Positions 27,853-36,971 of a stretch of DNA of 43,284 nt are shown here, in pieces. Every line of letters begins with the position of its first letter. Position 1 is the stretch's first letter. Both the position numbers and the translations under genes were made by a program. Location: the NCBI GenBank assembly GCA_905479715.1, contig CAJQNR010000125.1:1-43284 (forward strand). Direction: 5' to 3'. Origin of the DNA: an uncultured Sphingorhabdus sp. (GTDB lineage Bacteria > Pseudomonadota > Alphaproteobacteria > Sphingomonadales > Sphingomonadaceae). Below the pieces are notes generated by a model, which saw nothing but the letters and a program-made list of their open reading frames with translations, searched no databases and had not been told where the DNA came from.

Positions 27853-28359
27853 ATGCGCTGGTCATTAATTGCTTCAGACAGGGAAGATCTTGAAATGTAT
27901 CAAGAAACATCATCCGAGCTATTTGCCCGTAGCCATGCGAATGATGATCTGGCGATTTGCTATGATGAAGCGGTTGGCCTTGGCGTGGTGGCACGGGTCA
28001 GTTTTTCCAGGGGCGACCTGCTTGACCGTTTCACCGGTACAATCGGGCCGGAACTCACGCAGCATAGCCTGCAGGTAAGCCCGGGCTGGCACATTTCCGG
28101 CACCCGTTTCGTTGGTTATATTTCCCATGGTTGCGATCCCAATTGTCGGCTCGACATGCAGCGTCAGGAGCTGGTTGCCTTGCGCGACATTGCCGCGGAC
28201 GAACTGCTCAGTATCGATTATGCAGAGACAGAAGACCGGCTGTTTGCCAATTTTTCCTGCAGCTGCGGCGCCGAGAATTGCCGCGACTGGATCGTCGGGC
28301 GCATCGAGGCGGGCCAGTCGCCTCAAAACAATGTAAATGACGCCGGTCACCGGCACTAG
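27853..28359 (+). CDS. SET domain-containing protein methyltransferase-like protein with post-SET Cys cluster
   Basis: 168 aa; GLGVVARVSFSRGDLL, GYISHGCDPNCRLD, ALRDIAADELLSIDYAETE, FSCSCGAENCRDWIVG. Start may be MYQETSS at 27895. Confidence 0.88.
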   Translation: MRWSLIASDREDLEMYQETSSELFARSHANDDLAICYDEAVGLGVVARVSFSRGDLLDRFTGTIGPELTQHSLQVSPGWHISGTRFVGYISHGCDPNCRLDMQRQELVALRDIAADELLSIDYAETEDRLFANFSCSCGAENCRDWIVGRIEAGQSPQNNVNDAGHRH

Positions 28360-28364
28360 ACCGG

Positions 28365-29597
28365 GTGATGACCATATCGCCAAGCCTCTCGCCCTGCGAA
28401 AATTTCTGGTGGGAGCGAAATGATCTCCATTATCACGACAACCGGCTACAATTTGCCGGCCATGATGTCGGTGCCTTGGCGAGCGAAGCGAACGGACCGC
28501 TTTATCTTTACTCGCTCGACCGGGCAGCTGCCAGGCTCGATGCTCTTTTGCAGGCGCTTGACGCAACCGGCTGCGCACATCGCATCTATTATGCGATGAA
28601 GGCAAATCGCTTTGCGCCGCTCCTGCAAATGATGGCCCGGTCCGGAAAATGCGGCGTCGATATTTGCTCCCCCAATGAGCTGGATCTCGCCCTGTCCTGC
28701 GGTTTCCGCGCCGACCAGATCAGCTTTACCGGCACCGGCGTCGCCAATCGCGACCTCGATCGGCTACTCGCACATCCCGAACTGGTGATCAATTGCGATT
28801 CAATCGGCATGATCCGGCGGATCGGCGAGCGCGAACCCGGGCGCACGATCGGTATTCGCGTCAACCCCGGACTTGGTACCGGATATGGAGATAATAGCCT
28901 GTTGACCTATGCCGGTGCGCGCACCACCAAATTCGGTATTTACCGGGAGCAATGGGCCGAAGCCCTGGATATGGCGCGCAGGTTCGATCTGAAGGTCAGG
29001 ACGCTGCATTTTCATGTCGGATGCGGATATCTCGACGACCAGCTCGCAAGCTGGGAGGAGGCCGTCACCGCCGCGCTTTCCTGCACCGCGGATCTGCCCG
29101 ATCTGGAAATGGTGAATATTGGCGGAGGCCTTGGCCTGCCTCACCGCGCCGCCGACAAGCCGCTCGACCTGACGCGGTGGTCCGCCATCTTGCGGTCGCA
29201 TTTTTCCGGAACCGGTCTGACCGTCGCGGTCGAGCCGGGGGATTTTCTGGTCAAGGACGCCGGCATGCTGGTGCTCGGTGTCACCGATATAGAGCGCAAG
29301 CGCGACACGCTGTTTGTCAGTGTCGATGGCGGGTTTAACCTGCATCCCGAACCGGCCTTTTACGATATGCCATGTGAGCCGGTGGCCTGTCTGATCAGAA
29401 GCCGTGATCCCGCCGACTGGCAAAATGCGACCATCGCCGGCAATATCAACGAGGCTCTTGATATCTGGGGAGAGACGGTCGCCGTACCGCCGCTTTGCGA
29501 AGAGGACCATATCGCGCTTCTCAACGCAGGGGGCTATGGCGCGTCGATGAGTTCGAATCATTGCATGCGCGGGGACTTCACCGAAATCGCAATCTGA
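28365..29597 (+). CDS. Type III (alanine racemase-fold) PLP-dependent decarboxylase homologue (ornithine/diaminopimelate decarboxylase family)
   Basis: 410 aa; YYAMKANRFAPLLQMMARSGKCGVDICSPNEL (PLP Lys), LHFHVGCGYLDD, MVNIGGGLGLP, AVEPGDFLVKDAGMLV, NAGGYGASMSSNHCMRGDF. Confidence 0.9.
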   Translation: MMTISPSLSPCENFWWERNDLHYHDNRLQFAGHDVGALASEANGPLYLYSLDRAAARLDALLQALDATGCAHRIYYAMKANRFAPLLQMMARSGKCGVDICSPNELDLALSCGFRADQISFTGTGVANRDLDRLLAHPELVINCDSIGMIRRIGEREPGRTIGIRVNPGLGTGYGDNSLLTYAGARTTKFGIYREQWAEALDMARRFDLKVRTLHFHVGCGYLDDQLASWEEAVTAALSCTADLPDLEMVNIGGGLGLPHRAADKPLDLTRWSAILRSHFSGTGLTVAVEPGDFLVKDAGMLVLGVTDIERKRDTLFVSVDGGFNLHPEPAFYDMPCEPVACLIRSRDPADWQNATIAGNINEALDIWGETVAVPPLCEEDHIALLNAGGYGASMSSNHCMRGDFTEIAI

Positions 29598-29719
29598 ACG
29601 GGGATGGGCGCTCCCGTTTATCCGCGATAAAGATAAAAATAGTTGGTCTTCCCTTGGCGGGTTTTCCGATCATTCTTCGTCTTGAGGATAATCGGGCCAA
29701 ATCACAGGGAGTGCGCCAA

Positions 29720-30016
29720 ATGATCCAAGACCAGAGCGGAACATCATTGTTGGAGCGGGCGAAGTCCATTTTGTTGCGCCCCCGCGAAGAATGGCCCGTT
29801 ATCGAAGGTGAGGCGGCAAGCATCGGCAAAATTGACGGGCGCCTCACAAATATCCGCTATGACAGCGCAGGCAAGGATGGGCGCTATGGAATGATTGTCG
29901 GCGAGCGGTTCAATGTTCAGGCCGATGGCCATGCCGATTCCGTCGAAGACCTGCGCGCGGCGGTCAACAGGATCGACATTGATGCTCTGGAAGCGGTCGC
30001 AAGATCCGGAGAGTGA
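29720..30016 (+). CDS. Small hypothetical protein with Yip1-family-like N-terminal segment
   Basis: MIQDQSGTSLLERAKSILLRPREEWPVIEGEAASIGKI resembles the N-terminus of Yip1-type membrane proteins but no TM helices follow; the remainder is DGRLTNIRYDSAGKDGRYGMIVGERFNVQADGHADSVEDLRAAVNRIDIDALEAVA. Confidence 0.6.
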   Translation: MIQDQSGTSLLERAKSILLRPREEWPVIEGEAASIGKIDGRLTNIRYDSAGKDGRYGMIVGERFNVQADGHADSVEDLRAAVNRIDIDALEAVARSGE

Positions 30017-30018
30017 AA

Positions 30019-30465
30019 ATGGTATCGCGAGGGACTCCGCACTTCGTCCCCGGCAGGATGCTGGCCCCTTTGCTCTTTTTGATCGCCAGCTGTTCGACAA
30101 TGGATGGCGCCGCAACGGCCGCTTGCCCGGAGTCACAGGCGGTGCAGATAGAAAATTACCCGCCCACGATCTTGCTGCCGCAGGACGCGATTGTCGAGCG
30201 GCACACCGCTGGCCATCCGCCGGAACATGCCAGCGACAATCATGTCATAGTCGCAAAGGCGGCGGGAACGGTTGAAACGGTGGCAGCTTTCTATCGCTGC
30301 ATGCTGCCACGCCGGAATCTGTCGATCATCAGCGAAGAGCAAGGCAATGTCCTGCTCATTCGCTTCGCCGGAGCGAATATTGATGATGGCTCGATTACCA
30401 TCAGCGGCGACCGTGATAATGGCGGCACCCGCATCGAAATTTTCGTCATTGAAAAGGCGCAATAG
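30019..30465 (+). CDS. Hypothetical secreted protein or lipoprotein
   Basis: MLAPLLFLIASCSTMDG lipobox-like signal; no recognised domain. Starts 3 nt after the preceding stop codon. Confidence 0.6.
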   Translation: MVSRGTPHFVPGRMLAPLLFLIASCSTMDGAATAACPESQAVQIENYPPTILLPQDAIVERHTAGHPPEHASDNHVIVAKAAGTVETVAAFYRCMLPRRNLSIISEEQGNVLLIRFAGANIDDGSITISGDRDNGGTRIEIFVIEKAQ

Positions 30466-30584
30466 GGCTGGTCGCCTTCCAAAACAGCCGAAATACAGAA
30501 AAACCCTTGCTATGCCAGCCACATGCAGGAGAAGAGAACTTCTCTCCGGCAAAATTCGCGCGGAGTCTTGCATGGGAGCATTGA

Positions 30585-31148
30585 ATGGGGAGCAATCGCC
30601 ATGAAAGTGAAGTTGAAAGCCGCAACCTAGACCTGTCCGAAGAATTGATCGCAGAAACCTACGACGCTTTGCGCCGGATCGCGTCGCGACAGCTTAGCCG
30701 ACAGGCCACCGGTCCATCGCTCAACACCACCATGATTGTCCACGAGGCCTGGCTGAAATTGTCCGCCTCCGAGGATTCTTCCTATACTGACCGCAACCAT
30801 TATCTGGCGACGGCATCCCGTGCCATGCGGCAGATATTGGTCGACCATGCCCGCCGCAAGACCGCCGGAAAACGGGGCGGCGGTGCGGCCCATGTCCAGC
30901 TCGACGAAAATCTGGTCGCGGACACCGCACCTTCGGATGCCATATTGACTGTTGATGATGCGCTGGCGGTGCTCTCTGACCGCGTCCCGGAACTGGAGGC
31001 GGTGGTCGAATGCCGGTTCTTCGCCGGTCTGACCGTCGAGGAAACCGCACGGGCCCTGGATCGGTCCACGCGGACCGTCGAGCGGCAGTGGACACGGGCG
31101 CGAATCTATCTCGCCGAACATTTTGTGGCGGATGATGATGCTGTTTGA
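30585..31148 (+). CDS. ECF-type RNA polymerase sigma factor (PF07638-like)
   Basis: 187 aa; ELIAETYDALRRIASRQLSRQATGPSLNTTMIVHEAWLKLSAS...ARRKTAGKRGGG...FFAGLTVEETARALDRSTRTVERQWTRARIYL. Confidence 0.92.
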   Translation: MGSNRHESEVESRNLDLSEELIAETYDALRRIASRQLSRQATGPSLNTTMIVHEAWLKLSASEDSSYTDRNHYLATASRAMRQILVDHARRKTAGKRGGGAAHVQLDENLVADTAPSDAILTVDDALAVLSDRVPELEAVVECRFFAGLTVEETARALDRSTRTVERQWTRARIYLAEHFVADDDAV

Positions 31149-31257
31149 CGTTATCAGACCGACAAGGGGATTCATGGTCGCCTGTGCATTCTCATGGAAA
31201 CCGGATCGCAAACCGGTCCTCCCAATCTAGCGGGTCGCCTATGACAACGGACGCAAT

Positions 31258-33744
31258 ATGAAGCAGGATAGCGGCAAGTCTGATTGGGAAAGGGTGGATG
31301 ACGCTCTCGACCATGTCTTGTCACTGGCGTCCGGCAAGCGTGCTTCGTGGATCAAGAAGCATTTCGCCGCCGAACCTGCCCTTGGTTTGCGGACGCAATT
31401 ATTGCTCGACAAGGCGGTCAATAATGATGCGCTGTTCACCGTGCTGGAGCAAAAGCGGGACATGTTGCTCGACATGGTCGTGCCGGAATTTGCCAGCGAT
31501 TCCGACGATCCGCGCGTAGGGGCGCTCTACGGCCCGTGGAAAGTCGTCGCGCATATCGGATCGGGCGGCCTCGCCGAGGTTTATGAAGTCGAGCGCGATG
31601 ATCATCGCTATCAGCAGAAAGCGGCGCTGAAGATCATGCGCGCGTCGATCCTGAGCGATGACCTGATCAAATTATTCCATCGCGAACGCAATGTGCTGGC
31701 CAGTCTCGACCATCACGGGCTGGTGAGGATCATCGACGGCGGCGAGACCGCCACAGGATCACCCTGGCTGGTCATGGAACATGTCGACGGTCTGGTGATT
31801 ACCGAATATTGTGTGACAAATGACTTGCCTCTGGCGGAGCGGCTTGCGCTCGTCGCACAGGCGGCCGACGCGTTGCAGGCCGCCCATAACCGGCTGGTCC
31901 TGCATGGTGATATCAAAGCCGAACATGTCGTGGTTCAGGCCGATGGTCTGATAAAGCTGCTGGACTTCGGAATCGCGCAATTGCTCGACGAGGACGGGCT
32001 GGGTGGCCCCGCCATCGCCGTGTCGCCCGCTATCGCCTCGCCCGAACATCATGCCGGGAAAGCCTTGACCGTCAGCAGCGACATTTTCCAGCTGGGTCTG
32101 GTCCTGAAACAGCTGATCGCCGATTTTGACCTTGATGCCGATCATCTGGCGGTGGCGGAGATGGCAACGGCAGCCGATCCGGCGGCAAGATATCCGTCCG
32201 CTTCGCAATTCGCCATGGATCTGAGACATCTGATTGCGGGTCATGCCGTCATGGCGGCACCGGATAGCAGAGCGAGAGGGCTTTGGCGCCTGATCAAGCG
32301 CAATCCGGGGACCAGCGCTTTGGCCGCCTCCTTGTTGCTGGGTCTCGCCGGCTGGGGACTGACCGCCTCAATCTATGCAAACGAGCTCCGCGAACAACGC
32401 AATATCGCGATCGCGGCTCTGGACCGGGTCGAGCGGGGCAAGGATATGCTGCTCAATCTGTTCCGGCGGTTCGACCCGCTGGAAATGGATGCAGTCGGCC
32501 CGCAATCGGCGACAACCCTCAGGATGCTTGAGGCATCTCTGGCGGACGCGCGCATAAGCTTGCAGGACGATCCGGCCCTGATCGCTGATCTGCTCGGCTG
32601 GACGGCACGGGGCTATCAGCGCGCCGACGATCTGCCGGGCGCGGAAAAACTGGCCGCAGAAGCGGTGGCGTTGCTGGATGAAGCCAGAGCGCCGCAAGAC
32701 AATGTTTATGCCTCCGCTCTTGCCTATCTGGGTAATCTGCAAAGTCTGGGTGGTGACCGGAAAGCCGGTCAGCCGAAGCTCGACAGGGCGATGGTCTTGC
32801 TGGATCAGAACCAGAGCGACGATATTCACGCACTTGATATAATGTTGGTCGTGGCCTGGAATCAGGAAGGAAACTGGACGGAACAGAAGAAGCTGTTCGG
32901 ACGCGTGGAAACCCTGGCCGGGAAGCTCGGCCAAATCCCTGCCGCGGTTGAAGCCGGTTCGGGGCTGGGCCGGTCGCTGGCTGGTCTGGGCGAAGGGGCA
33001 GCTGCGCAAGTGCAGCTCGACAAAACGCTTGATGTGGCCCGAAAATATTACGGCGATAATCATCCGCGCCTGTCGATCATCTATTCCGATCTTGGCCGGC
33101 TGGCAGCATCGCAGGGCAAGCCGCAAGCGGCGATAGAATGTCATCGCAAGGCTCTGGAATTGTCGGTCGCGGCCTTTGGCTCCAGCCATTCCTCCAACCT
33201 GTCCCATCGCAGCAATCTGGCAATGGCATTGATCGAGGCCGGCCAGATCGAAGCCGCGATATCCGAGTTTCGGCAGATTCTGGCGCAGCGGCAGTCCGGA
33301 CAGGGCGAGCGGAGTCTGGAAGTGGGAGAGGTAAAGCAAAATCTTGCCGCCGCCCTTGTCCAGACGGAGCAATTTGCGCAAGCCGAAGCGGAGTTGCGGG
33401 ACGCCGACAAGATTTTCGCGCTCCATCTTCCGGACGGTCACCCGCGGCGGGCCTTTCCATCACTGACCCGCGCCGAAATGCGTATCGCGCAAGGCCGTTA
33501 TCCAGAGGCGCAGGTTGACGCGCGGCGCGCCTATGACCTGCTGTCGCGGGTATTGCCTGCCGGCCATTTCGCGACCGAAGTGGCCCGGTGCCGGATCGGG
33601 ATGTCTTTGCTGGGACAAGGCAAGAACAAGGAAGCGCAGCCGTTTGTTCAGGTCGCCTATCGGGGCCTGAAGGCGTCGAAAATGCCGCTGCCCGACCGCT
33701 ATCTGCTTCCCTGCAAGGCGGCCGCAGCGAAATTCTCCACCTAG
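31258..33744 (+). CDS. Serine/threonine protein kinase with C-terminal TPR repeats
   Basis: 828 aa; IGSGGLAEVYEVERDDHRYQQKAALKIM, HGDIKAEHVVVQADGLIKLLDFGIAQL, single TM (ALAASLLLGLAGWGLTASIY), then TPR-like repeats. Confidence 0.92.
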   Translation: MKQDSGKSDWERVDDALDHVLSLASGKRASWIKKHFAAEPALGLRTQLLLDKAVNNDALFTVLEQKRDMLLDMVVPEFASDSDDPRVGALYGPWKVVAHIGSGGLAEVYEVERDDHRYQQKAALKIMRASILSDDLIKLFHRERNVLASLDHHGLVRIIDGGETATGSPWLVMEHVDGLVITEYCVTNDLPLAERLALVAQAADALQAAHNRLVLHGDIKAEHVVVQADGLIKLLDFGIAQLLDEDGLGGPAIAVSPAIASPEHHAGKALTVSSDIFQLGLVLKQLIADFDLDADHLAVAEMATAADPAARYPSASQFAMDLRHLIAGHAVMAAPDSRARGLWRLIKRNPGTSALAASLLLGLAGWGLTASIYANELREQRNIAIAALDRVERGKDMLLNLFRRFDPLEMDAVGPQSATTLRMLEASLADARISLQDDPALIADLLGWTARGYQRADDLPGAEKLAAEAVALLDEARAPQDNVYASALAYLGNLQSLGGDRKAGQPKLDRAMVLLDQNQSDDIHALDIMLVVAWNQEGNWTEQKKLFGRVETLAGKLGQIPAAVEAGSGLGRSLAGLGEGAAAQVQLDKTLDVARKYYGDNHPRLSIIYSDLGRLAASQGKPQAAIECHRKALELSVAAFGSSHSSNLSHRSNLAMALIEAGQIEAAISEFRQILAQRQSGQGERSLEVGEVKQNLAAALVQTEQFAQAEAELRDADKIFALHLPDGHPRRAFPSLTRAEMRIAQGRYPEAQVDARRAYDLLSRVLPAGHFATEVARCRIGMSLLGQGKNKEAQPFVQVAYRGLKASKMPLPDRYLLPCKAAAAKFST

Positions 33745-34035
33745 TTTGTTTTTAAAATTGGCGGTATTTTTCCCTGCTTTGCGTTGGAGGGGTGATTGAC
33801 GATGATCTTGAGGATTATCGCTCCGGTCATTCGATTTTTCAACGCCAAGGGAAATGCTCCCCGGGCAACCCTCTTATGCAGGAACCAGGCGCAACGGAGT
33901 CACAACAATATCTTGCCGCAGCTTTTCAGGAAGCTGCCGGTTCCGTTGACGGGATCGGGAAGGCTGCGGCCAAGGCATGAGGCGGATCCCGCCTCGATCA
34001 GACTATTGTTCGGCTGGCCGAAACGGAGAGAAATT

Positions 34036-34491
34036 ATGAATAGAAATAGTGCGATTTTGACCATGGTTGTGCCGCTATTGCTGGCGGCGGGATGTTCCGA
34101 TGATCCGCAGCAGCCAGAGGCTTCGGTCGATCGCCCGGTGGCAATCAGTGCAGTGGATTCGCCGCCCGCATTTCTGCCCAAGGATATGGCCTGGATGCCC
34201 AAGGACATCTGGCTTCCCGAAGATTTCGAACCCACGCAAAGCCTGAAAATGAATCCGATGGCCGAGACTTATCTTTTGCGCGGGAATACGCAGGCGAGCG
34301 CCGCCGATTTGCTCGCCGCCTATAACCAACGCATGATCGCATCGGGATATGAACCGTTTGCGGTTGGAAAACCGAAGCCCGGAATCATCGCCTTTCGCGG
34401 CAAAGGCCATGGAGCCATCGTGATCCGGGTCTTGGACGAGGGCGCCAAGCGCGTGCTGGCCATCAGCGTTGAAAATGCAACGGGAAGCTAG
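34036..34491 (+). CDS. Hypothetical lipoprotein
   Basis: MNRNSAILTMVVPLLLAAGCSDDPQQ lipobox. Confidence 0.72.
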   Translation: MNRNSAILTMVVPLLLAAGCSDDPQQPEASVDRPVAISAVDSPPAFLPKDMAWMPKDIWLPEDFEPTQSLKMNPMAETYLLRGNTQASAADLLAAYNQRMIASGYEPFAVGKPKPGIIAFRGKGHGAIVIRVLDEGAKRVLAISVENATGS

Positions 34492-34581
34492 GCCCGGCTT
34501 TGCGGCAAAATCTCGTGGTGCCGGATCGTTCGTCTGTCACGGCACCCGTCTGTTCTTCTATACCATCATCAGGAAATATTT

Positions 34582-35013
34582 ATGAAATTTCGTTCCGCTC
34601 TCACCCTTTGCCTGCTTCTCTCCGCCTGCAGTGAGGCAGATGATCCAGGCTCGAAATCTGCCGACACGATGACGGCAGCCAAGTCGGCGGCGGCGGAAGC
34701 TGACGGCTTGACCCCGGCCTATCTCGAAGGCCAATGGTGTCACACCCACAATATCATGGGCGACGAGCAGAGCGATGAAATGATCAGCTATATTTTTGCG
34801 CCTGACGGGACATTGCTCTACCAGACCAATTCATCAACGGAGATCGATAATCCGGGAAGCTATGCCATTGCTGGCAGAAACATAAAGATCAAACCGACGC
34901 TGGCTTTTTTCAACATGGACCTCGAAAGCCTGTCCCGCGACGCGTTTGTCTTGAAGATGGCCTATGGGAAAATGTACTGGTCCCGCGGCGCCTGCCCGCC
35001 AGCCGCCAGCTAA
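34582..35013 (+). CDS. Hypothetical lipoprotein
   Basis: MKFRSALTLCLLLSACSEADDP lipobox; LEGQWCHTHNIMGDEQSDEMISYIFAPDGTLLYQTNSS resembles lipocalin-like secreted small proteins. Confidence 0.72.
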   Translation: MKFRSALTLCLLLSACSEADDPGSKSADTMTAAKSAAAEADGLTPAYLEGQWCHTHNIMGDEQSDEMISYIFAPDGTLLYQTNSSTEIDNPGSYAIAGRNIKIKPTLAFFNMDLESLSRDAFVLKMAYGKMYWSRGACPPAAS

Positions 35014-35085
35014 ACCGTCAATATATCCGATATCGAGGGCTTCGGCTCCCTATCGATTGCAGCGTCGGCCAGATGTTGGATGAGA

Positions 35086-36216
35086 TTATTGACCGAGATC
35101 GTCGATCATCTCCGCCAGCGTGGCCAGGCATTCGCGGGCGAGCAAGATGCAGCGCTCCGGGGACCAGCCCTGTTCGGCATCGGGCAGATCGTGATTGTCC
35201 TTGAACGGCATTTCCAGCGTCATCGCTACGGCACCAAAACGTTCCGCGACCTGATTGGTCGACATGGACAGATTGGCCTTGCCTGCTGCGGCGGTGGGAT
35301 AGCCGAGCGCGGTCTGGAAATCCGGGGTGCGCTGGGCGAGGCGGTTGCGATAGCCGTGATATTTTTCCAGCTGCCCTTCGGTGATCGACGGAATGCCTTC
35401 GAAGCCGGCGATGAAAACCGCAGGGATTGCTTCGTCCCCGTGCACGTCCATGGCAAAGACAACACCGGTCTCGTCCATGGCGTTGCGGACACAAAGCACT
35501 TCGGGAGATTTCTCTGCGCTGGGTTCGTGCCATTCGCGGTTGAGATTGGTTCCGGCAAAATTGGTTCGTAAATGACCCCGGCACGAACCATCTGGGTTCA
35601 TATTGGGAATGATATGGAACCGGCATTGCTGCAATAAAAGCCGTGCGTGCGGATCGGCGGGATCGGTCAGCATTTCCAGCGCGCCTTCCATCCACCATTC
35701 GGCCATGCTTTCGCCGGGATGCTGGCGGGCATAGAGCCAGACCTGCTTGTCGCCGCTGCCCATTTCCACACAATCAATCGGCTGCCCTTCGAGACTATGG
35801 CCAAGCGTCCGCACCGTGACGCCTTCAAATCCGGCGGTTTCGGCGATCAGATCGTGATGGCGTTCGATGCTGTACGGCGCGAAATAGGCGAACCAGACGA
35901 TATTGCTGGCTGCGGTATAGCGGATCGAAAGAGTGCCGCTCTCCTCGTCGTAACGGCTCTCCGCGCGGCCCCAATATTCCCGGTCCTCGCTGACGCAGGC
36001 GTTATAATCGGGCCAGCCCTGCGGATAGGCTGATTCCTTCAAACCGCCGATATTCAATTCCAGCTCGTCGCCAATCTCGCAGGCAACCCGGAAATGGAAC
36101 CACTGGAAAAACTCGCTGTCCTTGTCCTTGCGGATGGAAAGCTCTGCGGTGGTGCCATTGACGGCATGGACTTCGATATTGCCGCTATCGAACGCGCTGG
36201 TGATTTTTATGGTCAT
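35086..36216 (-). CDS. M14-family zinc carboxypeptidase (cytosolic carboxypeptidase-like)
   Basis: 376 aa; [19 protein letters not shown] (HxxE zinc motif), [49 protein letters not shown]. Confidence 0.92.
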   Translation of the reverse strand: MTIKITSAFDSGNIEVHAVNGTTAELSIRKDKDSEFFQWFHFRVACEIGDELELNIGGLKESAYPQGWPDYNACVSEDREYWGRAESRYDEESGTLSIRYTAASNIVWFAYFAPYSIERHHDLIAETAGFEGVTVRTLGHSLEGQPIDCVEMGSGDKQVWLYARQHPGESMAEWWMEGALEMLTDPADPHARLLLQQCRFHIIPNMNPDGSCRGHLRTNFAGTNLNREWHEPSAEKSPEVLCVRNAMDETGVVFAMDVHGDEAIPAVFIAGFEGIPSITEGQLEKYHGYRNRLAQRTPDFQTALGYPTAAAGKANLSMSTNQVAERFGAVAMTLEMPFKDNHDLPDAEQGWSPERCILLARECLATLAEMIDDLGQ

Positions 36217-36821
36217 GGCACCCTGATAGTGGTTCCGGACTCTCCGGGGAAGTCCTTGAATAAGGCTTCAGCCAGTTTCGCGGCTGCCAGACCGGGCTGG
36301 GACGCAGGCGAGCCTTGCTTGGCCTCGACCGATGCGCGGCCTTCCCAGACAATCTTGCCGCTTTTCCTGTTGGTCAGGCGCACCGACAGTTCGGTGACGA
36401 TCTTGTCTTTCGGCGGACCGCTGAGGTCAATACCTATGCCGAGCCCGACGCCGGAGCCACGACTGCCGGTGCTGCCGCCGACACCGACAGAAACCGGTGA
36501 TCGTGATCCGCTGGCGCTCAAGACCGCCCGTTCGAGCGTGTAGCGTATGATATAGTCGCTGTTTCTCTTGTCATCGAGCGCTTCGGAAAATCCGACTCGC
36601 TGCAATTCGCGCAGCAATGCGGCCGAGTAGGTCGCATATTCCATGCTGCGGCTGTGACCTTCATCGGTGACATTGGGCTGGATGATGACACTGCCCGGCA
36701 CGATCGGAGCCACTTGCGCATTGTGAAAACGGGTGACATCAACAGGCGGTGTCATCGCCGTACAGCCAGACAATAGCAAAACTGCCAATGCCGACGTCGC
36801 AAGTGATTGGAAACCGGCCAT
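36213..36821 (-). CDS. DUF4136-like lipoprotein
   Basis: 202 aa; [19 protein letters not shown] lipobox; C-terminal [30 protein letters not shown]. Overlaps the carboxypeptidase gene by 4 nt. Confidence 0.75.
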   Translation of the reverse strand: MAGFQSLATSALAVLLLSGCTAMTPPVDVTRFHNAQVAPIVPGSVIIQPNVTDEGHSRSMEYATYSAALLRELQRVGFSEALDDKRNSDYIIRYTLERAVLSASGSRSPVSVGVGGSTGSRGSGVGLGIGIDLSGPPKDKIVTELSVRLTNRKSGKIVWEGRASVEAKQGSPASQPGLAAAKLAEALFKDFPGESGTTIRVP

Positions 36822-36971
36822 AATATTAACTCCTTAAACTATGCTGCCTATGTTAGCGCATATTCGACAAGACTGCGGCAAAAAAATATCTCAAGATCAG
36901 CATGGTTAACCGATTGGAGAGACCAGTGCGTTAAACAGCCGGGATCGGGAATATATAGGAATATATGAATA

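Noticed and set aside
32368-33441. 357-aa minus-strand ORF inside the Ser/Thr kinase-TPR gene
   Set aside because: Shadow ORF opposite a well-supported kinase/TPR coding frame; composition not protein-like.
33792-33980. Small ORF (62 aa, MIDDDLEDYRSGHSIF...) between the kinase and the lipoprotein gene
   Set aside because: Overlaps another open frame, no recognised domain; could be a remnant but coding support is insufficient.
36946-36970. Short tandem-like ggaatatata/ggaatatatga before galE
   Set aside because: Only two imperfect copies in an AT-rich 5' region; likely promoter or leader sequence rather than a repeat element.
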